Assembly: GCF_021582895.2 (NCBI RefSeq)
Contig: NZ_CP091139.2
Span: 1,612,001 to 1,676,000, forward strand
Direction: 5' to 3'
Source: Microbacterium elymi
Lineage (GTDB): Bacteria > Actinomycetota > Actinomycetes > Actinomycetales > Microbacteriaceae
DNA length: 64,000 nt
In this document: piece by piece, positions 48,252-57,760 of the stretch
How the letters are laid out: every line of letters starts with the position of its first letter
Position numbering within the stretch: the first letter of the stretch is position 1
Program-made: the position numbers and the translations under genes
Notes under the pieces: model-generated
Databases searched by the model: none
What the model saw: only the letters and a program-made list of their open reading frames with translations
Told to the model about the DNA's origin: nothing

Positions 48252-49506
48252 ATGACGCTCGCTCGCGACATCCCGAACGTTCTGGCCTCGTTCCGCACCA
48301 CACGACGCGACATGTGGAACTGGCGCGCCGTGGACGAATACGCGTACGAGGCCGAGCAGGCGGTGCCGCTGCTGGCCGACATGGCCGAGGACTACGGTGC
48401 GGCAGGGGTCATCCCGGTCGTGCAGAAGGCGATCGCCAGCACGTTCCGCGTGCTGATGCGCGCGGATGACTCGAACGGTGTGATCCAGCTCGTGATCGCC
48501 GACCTGCTGACGCTGCACGCCAAGCTGTGCGCCGAGGCACCGCCTGCGCCCGCGACGCTGTCCAGCTGGATCCAGAAGCAGCAGTTCGGTGAGCTGGGCC
48601 AGTATTTCACGATCGATGTCATCGATTATGAAGAGGCCCTGGGTGAGCGCGGCATCGCGCGCTTCGAGGCGCAGCTGGCGGCGCGTCGGGCAGAGTTGTC
48701 GGCCTTCGACGAGCGTCCCGAGCTGGAGTTCGACCACGATGACGAGTGGCATGCCCGGCATGCCCTGCGGGCCAACCTGCAACGGCTCGCCGTGCTGCAC
48801 GGGACGAGGCGGCGATCGTCCGCACGCACGGCGGCGATCTTCCGCGTGCGCACCTGCGCGCGGGTGCGGCCGAAGCGCTGCGCGAGGCCGGGTTCGTCGA
48901 ACGGGCGATGACGGTGGCACAAGAGGGGATGCATCTGCCCGGCGGGGACTTCCAGCAGCAGGAGTGCGGCGAGCTGTGGGTCGAGCTGGTGACGGCTTCG
49001 AGCGGGAAGGATGCCGCGGCTGCGGCATCCGAGGTCTTCTACCGGTGGCCGACGGCATCGAATGCGCGCGCATGGGAAGAGGCGGCGGGTGGCACGTGGC
49101 AGGTACACCGCGAGGCGGCGATCGCACAGCTTGCGCGGGCGGGCCTGGGAGCTCACCTCATATCTGATCGATGCGGGCGATGTCGAGCGCGCCTGGCACG
49201 AGGCGCTTCGCGCCGCCGAGGATGGTCGCTCGCTGCTCGCGGATCAGTGGGACGACCTCGTCACCCGCTACGCCAAGGTCGATCCGGGCGCCGTCCTACC
49301 GGTGATGGCACAGCTCATCGACGACCGGCTGGTCGAGGCGAACACGCGCGTGTATCCCGGAGCCGTGCGGCGGATGAAGGCACTGCGCAAGGCTTGCGCT
49401 CGATGCGGGCGAGCCCGAGTTCGCCACCGATTACCTGGGGGAACTGCGCGCACGGTACGCGCGGCGACCGTCGCTGATCGCGCGGATGGATGCTGCGCGG
49501 GTGTGA
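48252..49506 (+). CDS. Uncharacterised protein (DUF6880-like)
   Basis: About 417 residues. All-helical with Arg/Glu-rich repeats: VIPVVQKAIASTFRVLMRADDSNGVIQLVIADLLTLHAKLC near the start; WIQKQQFGELGQYFTIDVIDYEEALGERGIARFEA in the middle; a second half like TPR-type repeats (LREAGFVERAMTVAQEGMHLP, YLIDAGDVERAWHEALRAAEDG). DUF6880 is my best guess from memory. Errors near 48800 (G missing), 49131 and 49397 (extra T, GCTGC context). Confidence 0.55.
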
Positions 49507-49539
49507 GGAGCGGCTTGAAGGGGTTCCCGGCACCCCGCC

Positions 49540-50214
49540 TCACTCCCCGACGATGCGCAGCCCGCGCGCGCCGAGCGCACGACGATCGGCGCGCAGCGAG
49601 GTCAGCAGGCGCTCCAGGTTCGCCTGCGAGTGGCGGGCGACGGCGGATGCCGCTGCCTGCGCGTCGCGGTCGCGGACGGCGTCGACGATCGCGGCGTGCT
49701 CGCGCCAGGCGGCATCCCGCCCCTCCTCGCTGCGCATCTCGAGCCAGCGCGCCCGCGCCATGCGGGTCACGGCATCCGTCACCGCCTGCCGGATGAACGG
49801 ATTCCCGGCCAGCGCGGCCAGCCCCTCGTGGAAGTCGGACCCGCGCCGCATCCCGGCCTCCGCATCGCCGGCCGAGTCCTGGGCGTCGCGGTCGGCCGCG
49901 GCGAGCGCCGCGATCTCGTCATCGGACGCGCGCTCGCAGGCGAGCCGCGCCGCGGCGATCTCGACGGCCTCTCGGTACTCGGCCAGGGCCGTGACCTCGT
50001 CCAGGTCGATCGGGGTGACCCGCCACGCGCGCCCGTCGCGGGCCGCCAGCCCCTCGGCCTGCAGGCGCATCAACGCCGCGCGCACGGGCGTGCGACTCGC
50101 GCCGTACTGGGCCTCGAGCCCGCGTTCGCTCAGCGGCGAGCCGGGGACGAGGTCGAACGACAGGATCGCCTGCCGCACCCGGTCATAGAGCAGCTGGGTC
50201 TGTGAGGTGGGCAT
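49540..50214 (-). CDS. GntR-family regulator, FCD subfamily
   Basis: 224 residues, intact. Winged helix YDRVRQAILSFDLVPGSPLSERGLEAQYGASRTPVRAALMRLQAEGL, then an all-helical FCD domain (FHEGLAALAGNPFIRQAV and EHAAIVDAVRDRDAQAAASAVARHSQANLERLL). Divergent from the MFS gene, whose operator-like inverted repeat it likely binds. Confidence 0.88.
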   Translation of the reverse strand: MPTSQTQLLYDRVRQAILSFDLVPGSPLSERGLEAQYGASRTPVRAALMRLQAEGLAARDGRAWRVTPIDLDEVTALAEYREAVEIAAARLACERASDDEIAALAAADRDAQDSAGDAEAGMRRGSDFHEGLAALAGNPFIRQAVTDAVTRMARARWLEMRSEEGRDAAWREHAAIVDAVRDRDAQAAASAVARHSQANLERLLTSLRADRRALGARGLRIVGE

Positions 50215-50281
50215 GGATGCTCGCTCCCGGTGTGTCGGCTCCGCTCCAGTATCCGGCATGAGCGCGAGTTGCGAACTGGAT

Positions 50282-50304
50282 TGGGATACCACTACGGTAT
50301 ACCA
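50282..50304. promoter_or_regulatory. Inverted repeat directly before the MFS start (GntR operator)
   Basis: TGGGATACC, five bases, GGTATACCA: a near-perfect inverted repeat that ends at the base before the MFS ATG. FCD-type GntR proteins bind such TGGTATACC half-sites. It leaves no room for a ribosome site, so the MFS message may be leaderless, or its true start is further in (for instance the GTG/ATG near 50350). Confidence 0.65.
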
Positions 50305-51568
50305 ATGAGCTGGACGACACAGCCGCGGGTCGGCGGCGCCCGCCCGTGGGTGATGCTGGGCGTGGCGGTGCTCGCGCAGGCCGCCGGCACGGTCTTCCAG
50401 TCGGCGCCCGCCTTCCTCATCCCCCTGCTGCACACCCAGCGCGGCATCCCGCTCGCCCAGGCGGGCCTGCTCGCCTCCGCCCCCACGCTCGGACTCGTCC
50501 TCACCCTCGTCGCCTGGGGAGCCCTGACCGACCGCGTCGGCGAGCGCTGGGTGATCGCCGGGGGCATGGCCCTGACCGCCCTCGCCGCAGTCGGGGCGGT
50601 CCTGGCTCCGGGATACCTCGGGCTCGGCCTCTTCCTCCTGCTGGGCGGGGCCGCCTCGGGCAGCACGAACGCCGCCAGCGGCCGTGTGGTCGTCGGCTGG
50701 TTCCCGAAGAACCGTCGCGGGCTGGCGATGGGCATCCGACAGATGTGCCAGCCGCTGGGGGTCGCGGTCGCGGCCCTCGCGATCCCGCCGCTCGCGGCAT
50801 CCGGAGGCGTGTCGGCCGCGATGTCGCTGCCGCTCGTGCTGACGGCCGTGCTCGCCGTGCTCAGCGTCGTGCTCATCGTGGATCCGCCGCGCCCGGCGCG
50901 GACGGGGACGGCGGCCGCGACCCGGCCGGCGAACCCGTATCGGTCGCGCCTGGGGCTGGTCCGGATCCACGCGGCGTCGGCCCTGCTGGTCGTGCCGCAG
51001 TTCACCGTGTCGATCTTCGGGCTGGTCTGGCTGACCGCCGATCGCGGTCTCAGCCCGGTGGCGGCCGGCATCGTCGTGGGCGCCGCGCAGTTCATCGGCG
51101 CGCTGGGGCGGGTCGCGATCGGGATGCTGTCGGACCACGTCGGCAGCCGGATGAGACCGCTGCGGTGGGTGGCGTGGGCCGCCGGGCTGGTCATGGTGCT
51201 GCTCGCGGCCAGCGAGCTCGCCCCGGCGTGGGCGGGCGCGGCCGCGCTGATCGTGGCCGCCACGATCACGGTCGCCGACAACGGCCTGGCCTACACCGCG
51301 GTGGCCGAGATCGCCGGGCCATTCTGGTCGGGCCGGGCGCTGGGCACGCAGAACACCGGGCAGTTCCTGGCGGCATCGGTGGTCGGGCCGGCCGTTGGCG
51401 GCCTGATCACGCTGGTCGGCTACCCGCTCGCGTTTGCCGCGGTGGCGCTCGCGCCGATCTTCGCGGTCCCGGTCATCCCGCGTGAGCCCGCACCCATCCC
51501 GGCCGAAGCCGAAGAGGATGCCGCAAGCCGACGCCTTGGCGGGTCGCGGGGATCGAGCCAGATCCTGA
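50305..51568 (+). CDS. Major facilitator superfamily transporter
   Basis: About 420 residues, 12 helices. MFS loop 2-3 signature [20 protein letters not shown]; second-half equivalent [22 protein letters not shown]. Resembles nitrate/oxalate/carboxylate-type transporters. One extra A near 51527 (GCAGC context) changes the tail; corrected it ends [14 protein letters not shown]. Controlled probably by the divergent GntR gene. Confidence 0.85.
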
Positions 51569-51650
51569 GCCGGCGCGAACGCTCGCGCCGCGCGCGGCCC
51601 CGGTCGAGCCGCCTGTGGACTCGGCGCCTGCGACGGAGGATGCTGGAGGA

Positions 51651-52040
51651 ATGACCGGCTTCACCCCCACCGACGCGTTCAGCGGCTTCAGCGTCGACGA
51701 CATCGCCGCGGCCAAGACGTTCTACGGCCAGACCCTCGGGCTGGACGTCGAGGACAATCCGATGGGCATGCTCGACCTCGTGCTCCCCGCGGGCGCCCAC
51801 GTGCTGATCTACCCCAAGCCGAACCACGAGCCGGCGAGCTTCACCATCCTGAACTTCAGCGTCGACGACATCGATGCGGCCATCGACGACCTCAATACGC
51901 GCGGGGTGGAGACGAAGATCTATCGCGACCCGGACTTCGGCACCGACGAGAAGGGCATCGCCCGGGGCAACGGCCATGGCCCCGACATCGCCTGGTTCCG
52001 CGACCCGGCCGGCAACGTCCTGTCCGTGCTCCAGGGCTGA
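51651..52040 (+). CDS. VOC (glyoxalase/bleomycin-resistance) family protein
   Basis: 129 residues, intact. Two beta-alpha-beta-beta-beta modules: [28 protein letters not shown] and [24 protein letters not shown], ending [19 protein letters not shown]. The terminal Glu often found as a metal ligand is replaced by Ser-Val in NVLSVLQ, so metal use is doubtful. GGAGGA just before the ATG. Confidence 0.85.
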   Translation: MTGFTPTDAFSGFSVDDIAAAKTFYGQTLGLDVEDNPMGMLDLVLPAGAHVLIYPKPNHEPASFTILNFSVDDIDAAIDDLNTRGVETKIYRDPDFGTDEKGIARGNGHGPDIAWFRDPAGNVLSVLQG

Positions 52041-52255
52041 CCGCTTCCGGAGGCTCTCAGACCTCCCAGGACACTGGCGCTCTCATCACCGCTCACTACG
52101 ATTCCCACGATCAACACGGTGAGCTATCGCGATGGCGCAAACCAGCTCACCACCGTGACTTCATCGCTCACCCACACGCTCGATGAAGAACAGCACCTAT
52201 AGAGAGATCTAGCCGACTATAGTGCCTTTGTATACATAGCTATACTTCACTAGGG
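52041..52255. promoter_or_regulatory. Boundary region with hairpin and AT-rich promoter
   Basis: Around 52115-52159, CACGGTGAGCT pairs with AGCTCACCACCGTG. From 52205 on, base composition drops (ACTATAGTGCCTTTGTATACATAGCTATACTT), with TTGTAT and TATACT as plausible -35/-10 elements and repeats of TATAC. Marks the change into accessory DNA. No gene seen. Confidence 0.55.
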
Positions 52256-53432
52256 GTGACCGCAGTGGATCCAGTTCGCAACCCGTATATGCCCGGCGCC
52301 GGTCGCAAGCCGGCTGCTCTCGTCGGACGGGATGCGGTGCTCAGATCATGGCAGGTCGCACTCCAGCGAGCCGAGCGCGGCGTCACAGACCAACCGTTCA
52401 TCTTGTATGGGCTTGCGTGGTGTCGGCAAGACCGTCCTTCTTACTCAGCTCCGCCACCATGCCGAGCAGCGGGACTGGATCGTCGCGCATATCGAGGCCG
52501 GAGGCGAACAGAGTCTTCGGACACTGCTGGGCGAGGCGCTCTATGAACCCCTCTCAGACCTCGACAGACCGGCCGCCGGCCGCCGCCTCCTGAAGGCATT
52601 GAAAACAGCGCTGTCCTTCAAAGCGTCGTACGACGCATCCGGTACATGGACCTTCGGGGTCGATCTGTCTACCACCCCGGGCGGTGGAGCAGACAGCGGG
52701 ATCCTCAGCACGGACCTGAAGAAGATCATCAAGGATGTTTCGCTCGCCGCACGAGAAGAAGGCGTTGGGTTGGCAATCCTCGTCGACGAGGCACAGGAGC
52801 TTCAGGATGAGGAACTCACGACCCTCGCCATAGTGGCACAGGCCGCCGCACAAGATGACTGGCCTGTGCTGTTCGCACTCGCCGGTCTGCCGAGCCTTCC
52901 TCAGACCTTGTCAGAGGCGAAGTCATACACCGAGCGATTCCAGTTCACGCACGTCGAGAGGCTCAGCGACACCGATGCTCGTGAAGCAATAGCCAAGCCG
53001 GCGAGCGATGAGAGTGTCACGTGGTCAGCGGACGCGCTCGACCATCTGGTCGATGCCTCCGGACGTTACCCGTACTTCATCCAGCAGTTCGGTCAGGAAA
53101 CCTGGAATCACGGTGAAGGCACAAAGATCGAGCTATCCGACGCCGAATACGGCGTCGCCGCCGGGCGCAACCAGCTGGACAACGGCTTCTTTCGCGCACG
53201 CTGGGACCGCGCGACGGTTACCGAGAAGAAGTACCTTCGTGCGATGTGCCCCGAGGGTGACTTCGGAATCGGGTCAGGCGAAGTCGCAAACCGCCTGTCG
53301 AAGTCAGTGAATAGCCTCGGACCCGTGCGAGCGAACCTCATCCACAAGGGACTCGTGTACGCGCCCGATCATGGCATCGTCGCGTTCACGGTCCCCGGCA
53401 TGGCCGCATTCATCGATCGCCAGATGGAGTGA
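52256..53432 (+). CDS. AAA-type ATP-binding protein (AAA_16, ORC/Cdc6-like)
   Basis: About 391 residues. P-loop LYGLRGVGKTVLLTQL, visible only after removal of an extra T near 52412 (GCTGC context). Walker B GLAILVDEAQELQDEEL; sensor-like FALAGLPSLPQTL. C-terminal winged-helix-like segment (FGIGSGEVANRLSKSVNSLGPVRANLIHKGLVYAPDHG). Starts NPYMPGAGRKPAALVGRD, a common start of actinobacterial orphan ATPases. GC content is visibly lower than in neighbours, so it was probably acquired. Role unknown, perhaps element maintenance or defence. Confidence 0.75.
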
Positions 53433-53522
53433 GCACCGGGGAGGACGGCCGGTCACTACTCGCCGACCAACGGGCGGCCTTAGTTCGTGAGGTTCTTGCT
53501 CGGCTCAAGCCGCCCCCGGGCG

Positions 53523-53931
53523 TCAGTTGATGATCTCGCCGCGCTCCTCGTCGAGGATGGTCGCCAGGCGCTCCCGCCAGGTCTGCAGCGCTTCGGGCGT
53601 CAGCCGCGTCCAGTCCGTGATCTCGCCGACGACCCGTAGCGGCTCGCCTGCGATACGACCGGGTGGGGTTGCCGGGGAACTTCTTGTCGGTCACGTTCGG
53701 GTCGTCCTCGAACAGACCGGTCGGCTCGACCAGATAGACACGGGGTTCGGCGTCACCCTGGGCCAGTTCCGCGGCCAGCCCGGCGCCGTCGGGCAGTGCG
53801 GTGAAGTAGATGTGGTTCATCACCACCTCGGGCCGGTAGTTCGACCGGTAGCCCGCGGTGAGCAGGTCGCCCTCCCGCAGATCGGCCTTCGTGCCGTGAT
53901 AGAACGGTCCCTCGTCTGACGGTTGGCTCAC
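53523..53931 (-). CDS. arr: Rifampicin ADP-ribosyltransferase Arr
   Basis: About 136 residues. Almost the whole Arr pattern: DEGPFYHGTKADLREGDLLTAG, SNYRPEVVMNHIYFTALPDGAGLAAELA, RVYLVEPTGLFEDDPNVTDKKFPGNPTRSYR, then EPLRVVGEITDW. Arr inactivates rifampicin by ADP-ribosylation. GTG start at 53931. A break near 53648 (two bases missing or one extra) separates the last 40 codons. Confidence 0.93.
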
Positions 53932-54003
53932 TGCGACATCGTAATCCGCGCCGTGCCGCGGATGGATGCTGCCGGGCGGCCGTGGCCCCCGGCAGCATCC
54001 GTC

Positions 54004-54709
54004 TCACCACCCCAGTTCGCCGTCGTCCTCCCAGAACGCGCCGGTGGGGCCGTCCGTCCCGATCTCGGCCAGCTTGCGCGACGATCCGGGCGCTCACGTC
54101 GGCCGATCGCCCCGGGTAGCTCTCCGAGCCCCCGCCGCCGAGCCCGGTCGCGGTGATGCCCGGCTCGACCGCGTTGAACTTCACCTGCGGATGCAGCTTC
54201 GCGTACTGCACGGTGAGCATCGAGACGGCCGCCTTGCTCGACCCGTACACGATCGAGGGGAAGTGCGATGCCGGGCGCGACGGCTCGTGCGTGGCCCAGA
54301 ACGAGCCGAGCGCGCTCGAGATGTTGACGACGACCGGGTTCGCCGATCGGGTGAGCAGGGGCAGCGCCGCCTCGGTCACGCGCACGATGCCGACCACGTT
54401 CGTGTCGAACGTCGACAGCACGCTCGGGCCGTCGAGGGCCTCGGTCGGGCCGAGACGGTTCGCGATGCCCGCGTTGTTCACGAGCACGTCCAGTCCGCCG
54501 TCGGCGGCGATGTGCTCGAACGCGGCGGCGACCGAGGCGTCGTCGGTCACGTCGAGGGGGACGAACCGCGCACCGATCTCGTCGGCGGCGGCGCGGCCGC
54601 GTGCGGCATCCCTCGCTCCGACATAGACGGTGTGGCCGTGTGAGACGAGCAGCTGGGCGGTCGCCTTGCCGAGGCCCTTGTTGGCCCCAGTGATGAGGAT
54701 TGTTGTCAT
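54004..54709 (-). CDS. Short-chain dehydrogenase/reductase
   Basis: About 234 residues. NAD(P)-binding TGANKGLGKATAQLL, NNAG (VLVNNAGIANR), catalytic Ser NISSALGSF, and YGSSK (Tyr-Lys pair). One extra base near 54075 (GCTGC context); corrected the end reads AQLAEIGTDGPTGAFWEDDGELGW. Divergent from the Xre-type regulator, a very common pairing in actinobacteria in which the regulator controls the dehydrogenase. Confidence 0.9.
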
Positions 54710-54810
54710 GGTCCGATCGTGCGCGGATGCGGCATCCACAGCCAGCGCTCCGCTCATCGTAGGAACGGCAGTACCACGACAGGCGGCGGTGCGAGTGCCA
54801 GGCTGGCAGA

Positions 54811-55665
54811 GTGGATGATCGCGAATTCGGCCGGCTGGTGCGACAGTGGCGCGATCGGGTCGAGCCGGCGGCGGTCGGGATGCCGGCGGGAGCGCACCGC
54901 CGGGCGCTGGGGCTTGCGCCGCGAAGAGCTGGCGCAAGCTGGCGGGCATCTCGGTGGACTACCTGACCCGGCTCGAGCAGGGCCGCGCGACGTCGCCGTC
55001 GGCGCAGGTGGTCGAAGCCCTCGCCCGTGCGCTGCGGGTGAGCGACAACGAGCGCGAGCGGCTGTTCCGCGGGGCGGGGCTGTCGGTGCCGGGGCCGGGA
55101 GTCGTTCCGACCCGGATCGCGCCGAGCGTGCAGCGGCTGCCTGGACCGGCTGGCGAACACCCCGGTCGTCGTGTACGACGCGGCGTGGAATCTGATCCAG
55201 GCGAATGCGCCGTTCGACGCGCTGATGGGGGCCACGTCGCAGCTGCGGGGCAACGACCGCAACGCGGTGTGGCGCAACGTGGCCGGCAGCGGTTCGCGGG
55301 CGCGGCACACTCCCGAAGAGCAGGCGCGGCAGAACGCGGGACTGGTCGCCGACCTGCGGATGACGGTCGCCCGGTATCCGGATGACGGGCGGCTGCGGCG
55401 CCTGGTCGACGACCTGCGCGCGCAGAGCCCGACGTTCCGCGAGCTGTGGACGTCGGCGACGGATGCCCCGACCGCCGAGCCGTCGCGGCACAAGATCATC
55501 GACCACCCGCTGGTCGGCCCGATCGAGCTGGACTGCGACGTGCTCGTCGTCACCGACGACGACCTGCGGATCATGGTCTACACGGCCGAGCCCGGCTCGG
55601 AGGGCGCACAGAAGCTCGAGTTGGCGGTCGTGCTCGGGTCGCAGGAACTGGCCGGTCAGGGTTAG
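54811..55665 (+). CDS. Xre-family regulator with MmyB-like ligand domain
   Basis: About 283 residues. HTH: ALGLRREELAQLAGISVDYLTRLEQGRATSPSAQVVEALARAL; C-terminal MmyB-like domain LDRLANTPVVVYDAAWNLIQANAPFDALMG, LRRLVDDLRAQSPTFRELW. GTG start. Extra bases at GCWGC sites near 54907, 54943 and 55150; corrected HTH is perfect. Divergent to the dehydrogenase gene, with the operator expected in 54710-54810. Confidence 0.88.
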
Positions 55666-55673
55666 ATCGACTC

Positions 55674-56492
55674 ATGCCGGCTTCCCGTCCCCTCCGCGCC
55701 GCGGCCCTCCTCGCATCGCTGCTGGCCGCCGGGGCGCTGACCGGCTTGCGCCCGCACCATGTCCGGCCGCGACGCGGCGCTGGCCACGCAGGCGCAGCAC
55801 GAAGCGGCCGACATCGCCCGGCACCTGTACCGCGGTCCGACCGACACGATCGACGACTATGCCCGGTGGGCCGACGAGCGGCTCGGCGGCCTGGCCTCAT
55901 CCCAGCTGATCGGCTACACGGCCTACCCCGACGCCACGCACGCCGAGCCGTTCGGCACCCTGCAGCTGCGGGTCACGATCGAGCGCTACGACGGCGCCGA
56001 CCCCTACGTGGCGTGCTTCGAGTCGCAGTTCGATTACTGGGGCGTCGTCACTGACGACCACGCGCACTGGGACGACGACAAGGCGGTCGCCCATTCGATC
56101 GACTGCCCGGCGGACGCGCATCCCATCGATCCGCCCGTCGACACCCGCCCCGTCTACGTCATGCCCGATGGCGCCGAAGACGTCGTCGTCGACGTGCTCA
56201 CCCGCGCGACTGCGGAAGGTTCGCCCGACGACATCCTCGCCGAAGTGAAGAAGCGGATGCCGCAGCCCACCGGCGACCGCGAGGTCGCGTTCGCCGCGTC
56301 CGTCACGATCGGCGACCACCAGATCGGGTTCGCGATGGGGGATGCCGACGACTGCCTGCTCGCGGTGCGCCGGCCCACCGGCGGCGTCGAGGTTCTCCAC
56401 GTTCCCCGCGTGCGCTGCTCGAGCCCGGAGAACTGGGATGCCGCGCCGAGACAGCCCTGCGCCCGGTCGATCAGCTGCGGGCGCCGCACTGA
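55674..56492 (+). CDS. Lipoprotein of unknown function
   Basis: About 272 residues. Signal MPASRPLRAAALLASLLAAG with lipobox LTGC; the Cys appears only after removal of the extra T near 55744 (GCTGC read as GCTTGC), strong support for that correction. Then ARHLYRGPTDTIDDYARWADERLGGLASSQLIGYTAYPD and a beta-rich body (FGTLQLRVTIERYDGADPYVACFESQFDYWG). Second break near 56412. Eight bases after the Xre gene, so possibly in its transcript. Confidence 0.75.
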
Positions 56493-56543
56493 GCCTGCGG
56501 GCAACGGCTGGATCAGCTGCGGCGCACCGCCGGTATCCCGCCG

Positions 56544-57280
56544 TCAGGCCAGGTGGCGGGCGAAGAACCGGGCCGCGTCTTCGCCGGCGAACGAGGGCAC
56601 CCCGGTGTGGCCGCCCAGGTTGGCCTGGAGCGTCTTCTGGGTCGACCCGAAGGCGTCGAACAGGTCCAGCGCCAGCTGCCGGTCGTTGCCCTCGTCATCC
56701 CATCGCAGCGCACGTGCAGCGGGATCGTGACCTGCCGGGCCTCTTCGAGCAGACTCGCCGGCACGTAGCTGCCGGCGAACAGGCCTGCCGCGACGATCCG
56801 CGGCTCGACAACGGCGAGCCGGATGCCGATGCCGATCACTCCGCCGGAGTATCCGACCGGGCCGCCGATCTCGGGCAGTGCGAGCGCCGCGTCCAGGAGC
56901 GCCCGCCATTCGGGAACGGCCTGGTCGACCAGCGGGAGGATGAGCCGGTCGACGATGTCGCTCGAGACCGGTTCGCCGGCCGCGAGCGCGCTCCGCAGGT
57001 CGGCGCGGGCGTGGTCGACGGCGGCGAGGCGGGGCCGGTCGCCGGCGCCGGGCAGCTCGATGGTGGCGGCGGCGAACCCCTGCCCTGCCGCGCCGGTGGC
57101 CCGCGCGGCCAGCCGCGGATACATCGGGCCCAGCCGGCCGGGGTGGCCCATCAGGATGAGCGGGACGGGATCGGCGGCGGAGGCGGATCCCGGGGTCCAC
57201 AGAATCCCGGGGATCTCGTCGAGGGTGAACTCGCGCTCGACGACCTCGTGGTCGAGTCGTCGTTCACTGGTGAACTGCAT
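56544..57280 (-). CDS. Alpha/beta hydrolase (dienelactone-hydrolase-like)
   Basis: About 245 residues. Early VPLILMGHPG; nucleophile elbow GPVGYSGGVIG (Ser in GYSGG); later LGGHTGVPS with the catalytic His. One base missing near 56710 (DDEGNDRQLALDLFDAFGSTQKTLQANLGGHTG restored). A 16-codon leader frame with a very strong ribosome site lies just upstream, suggesting translation-linked control. Substrate unknown; its place near Arr makes an antibiotic esterase worth considering, without direct proof. Confidence 0.75.
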
Positions 57281-57283
57281 GGT

Positions 57284-57313
57284 CGTGCCTTTCGGGAGTG
57301 CTCTTCAGACGGC
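57284..57313. promoter_or_regulatory. Hairpin between leader peptide and hydrolase gene
   Basis: On the coding strand GGGAGCGCC...ACTCCC forms a stem close to the hydrolase start. It may hide the hydrolase ribosome site until a ribosome stalls on the leader frame. Structure inferred by eye. Confidence 0.4.
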
Positions 57314-57326
57314 GCTCCCGGACGAC

Positions 57327-57377
57327 CTATCGCCCGACCGTGACCCCGCTGAGGAGCACCCACGTCGATTCGTTCAT
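57327..57377 (-). CDS. Leader peptide, 16 residues
   Basis: MNESTWVLLSGVTVGR, ending in TAG, preceded by GAGGAGGTGATACCC, an almost complete match to the 16S rRNA anti-Shine-Dalgarno. The strong site with a tiny product and a following stem is the layout of attenuation leaders for antibiotic resistance genes. It stands 46 bases before the hydrolase start. Confidence 0.6.
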   Translation of the reverse strand: MNESTWVLLSGVTVGR

Positions 57378-57479
57378 GGGTATCACCTCCTCGCTTCGTG
57401 TCTCGGCTGTGGGGCGAGTGTAGCAGGGGGCGCTGTTGTCGCTCGCCTCTGGAGCACTTGCCCCTGTGACGCCGCGCTT

Positions 57480-57710
57480 GCCGTGCGGCGTCCCACCGAC
57501 CTGCCGGCGTCGCTCGCCATCAGCTCAGGCGCGAACGTGAAGGCAGTGCAACGGATGCTCGCGCACGCGTCGGCCGCGATGACGCTGGACACCTACGCCG
57601 AACTCTTGGACGATGACCCGGATGCCGTCGCGACGCGGCGCCTCAACGGCGCCATGCCACTGGTGGCGGTGCCGAACGGCCCGCGGACTCGCTACGCCCG
57701 ACCGTCGTGA
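57480..57710 (+). pseudogene. Tyrosine recombinase (integrase) C-terminal remnant
   Basis: LPASLAISSGANVKAVQRMLAHASAAMTLDTYAELLDDD is the C-terminal active-site block of phage-type integrases: His in the LAH segment and the Tyr nucleophile in TYAELL. The Arg box (normally DLRHT) is altered to TDLPASLAI, and no N-terminal part exists upstream. A dead remnant of an integrative element. Confidence 0.85.
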
Positions 57711-57760
57711 AAGCGCGTCGTTGCCGCCCCTCAGCAGATCTCAGAATGCGCAAGCGGGTT

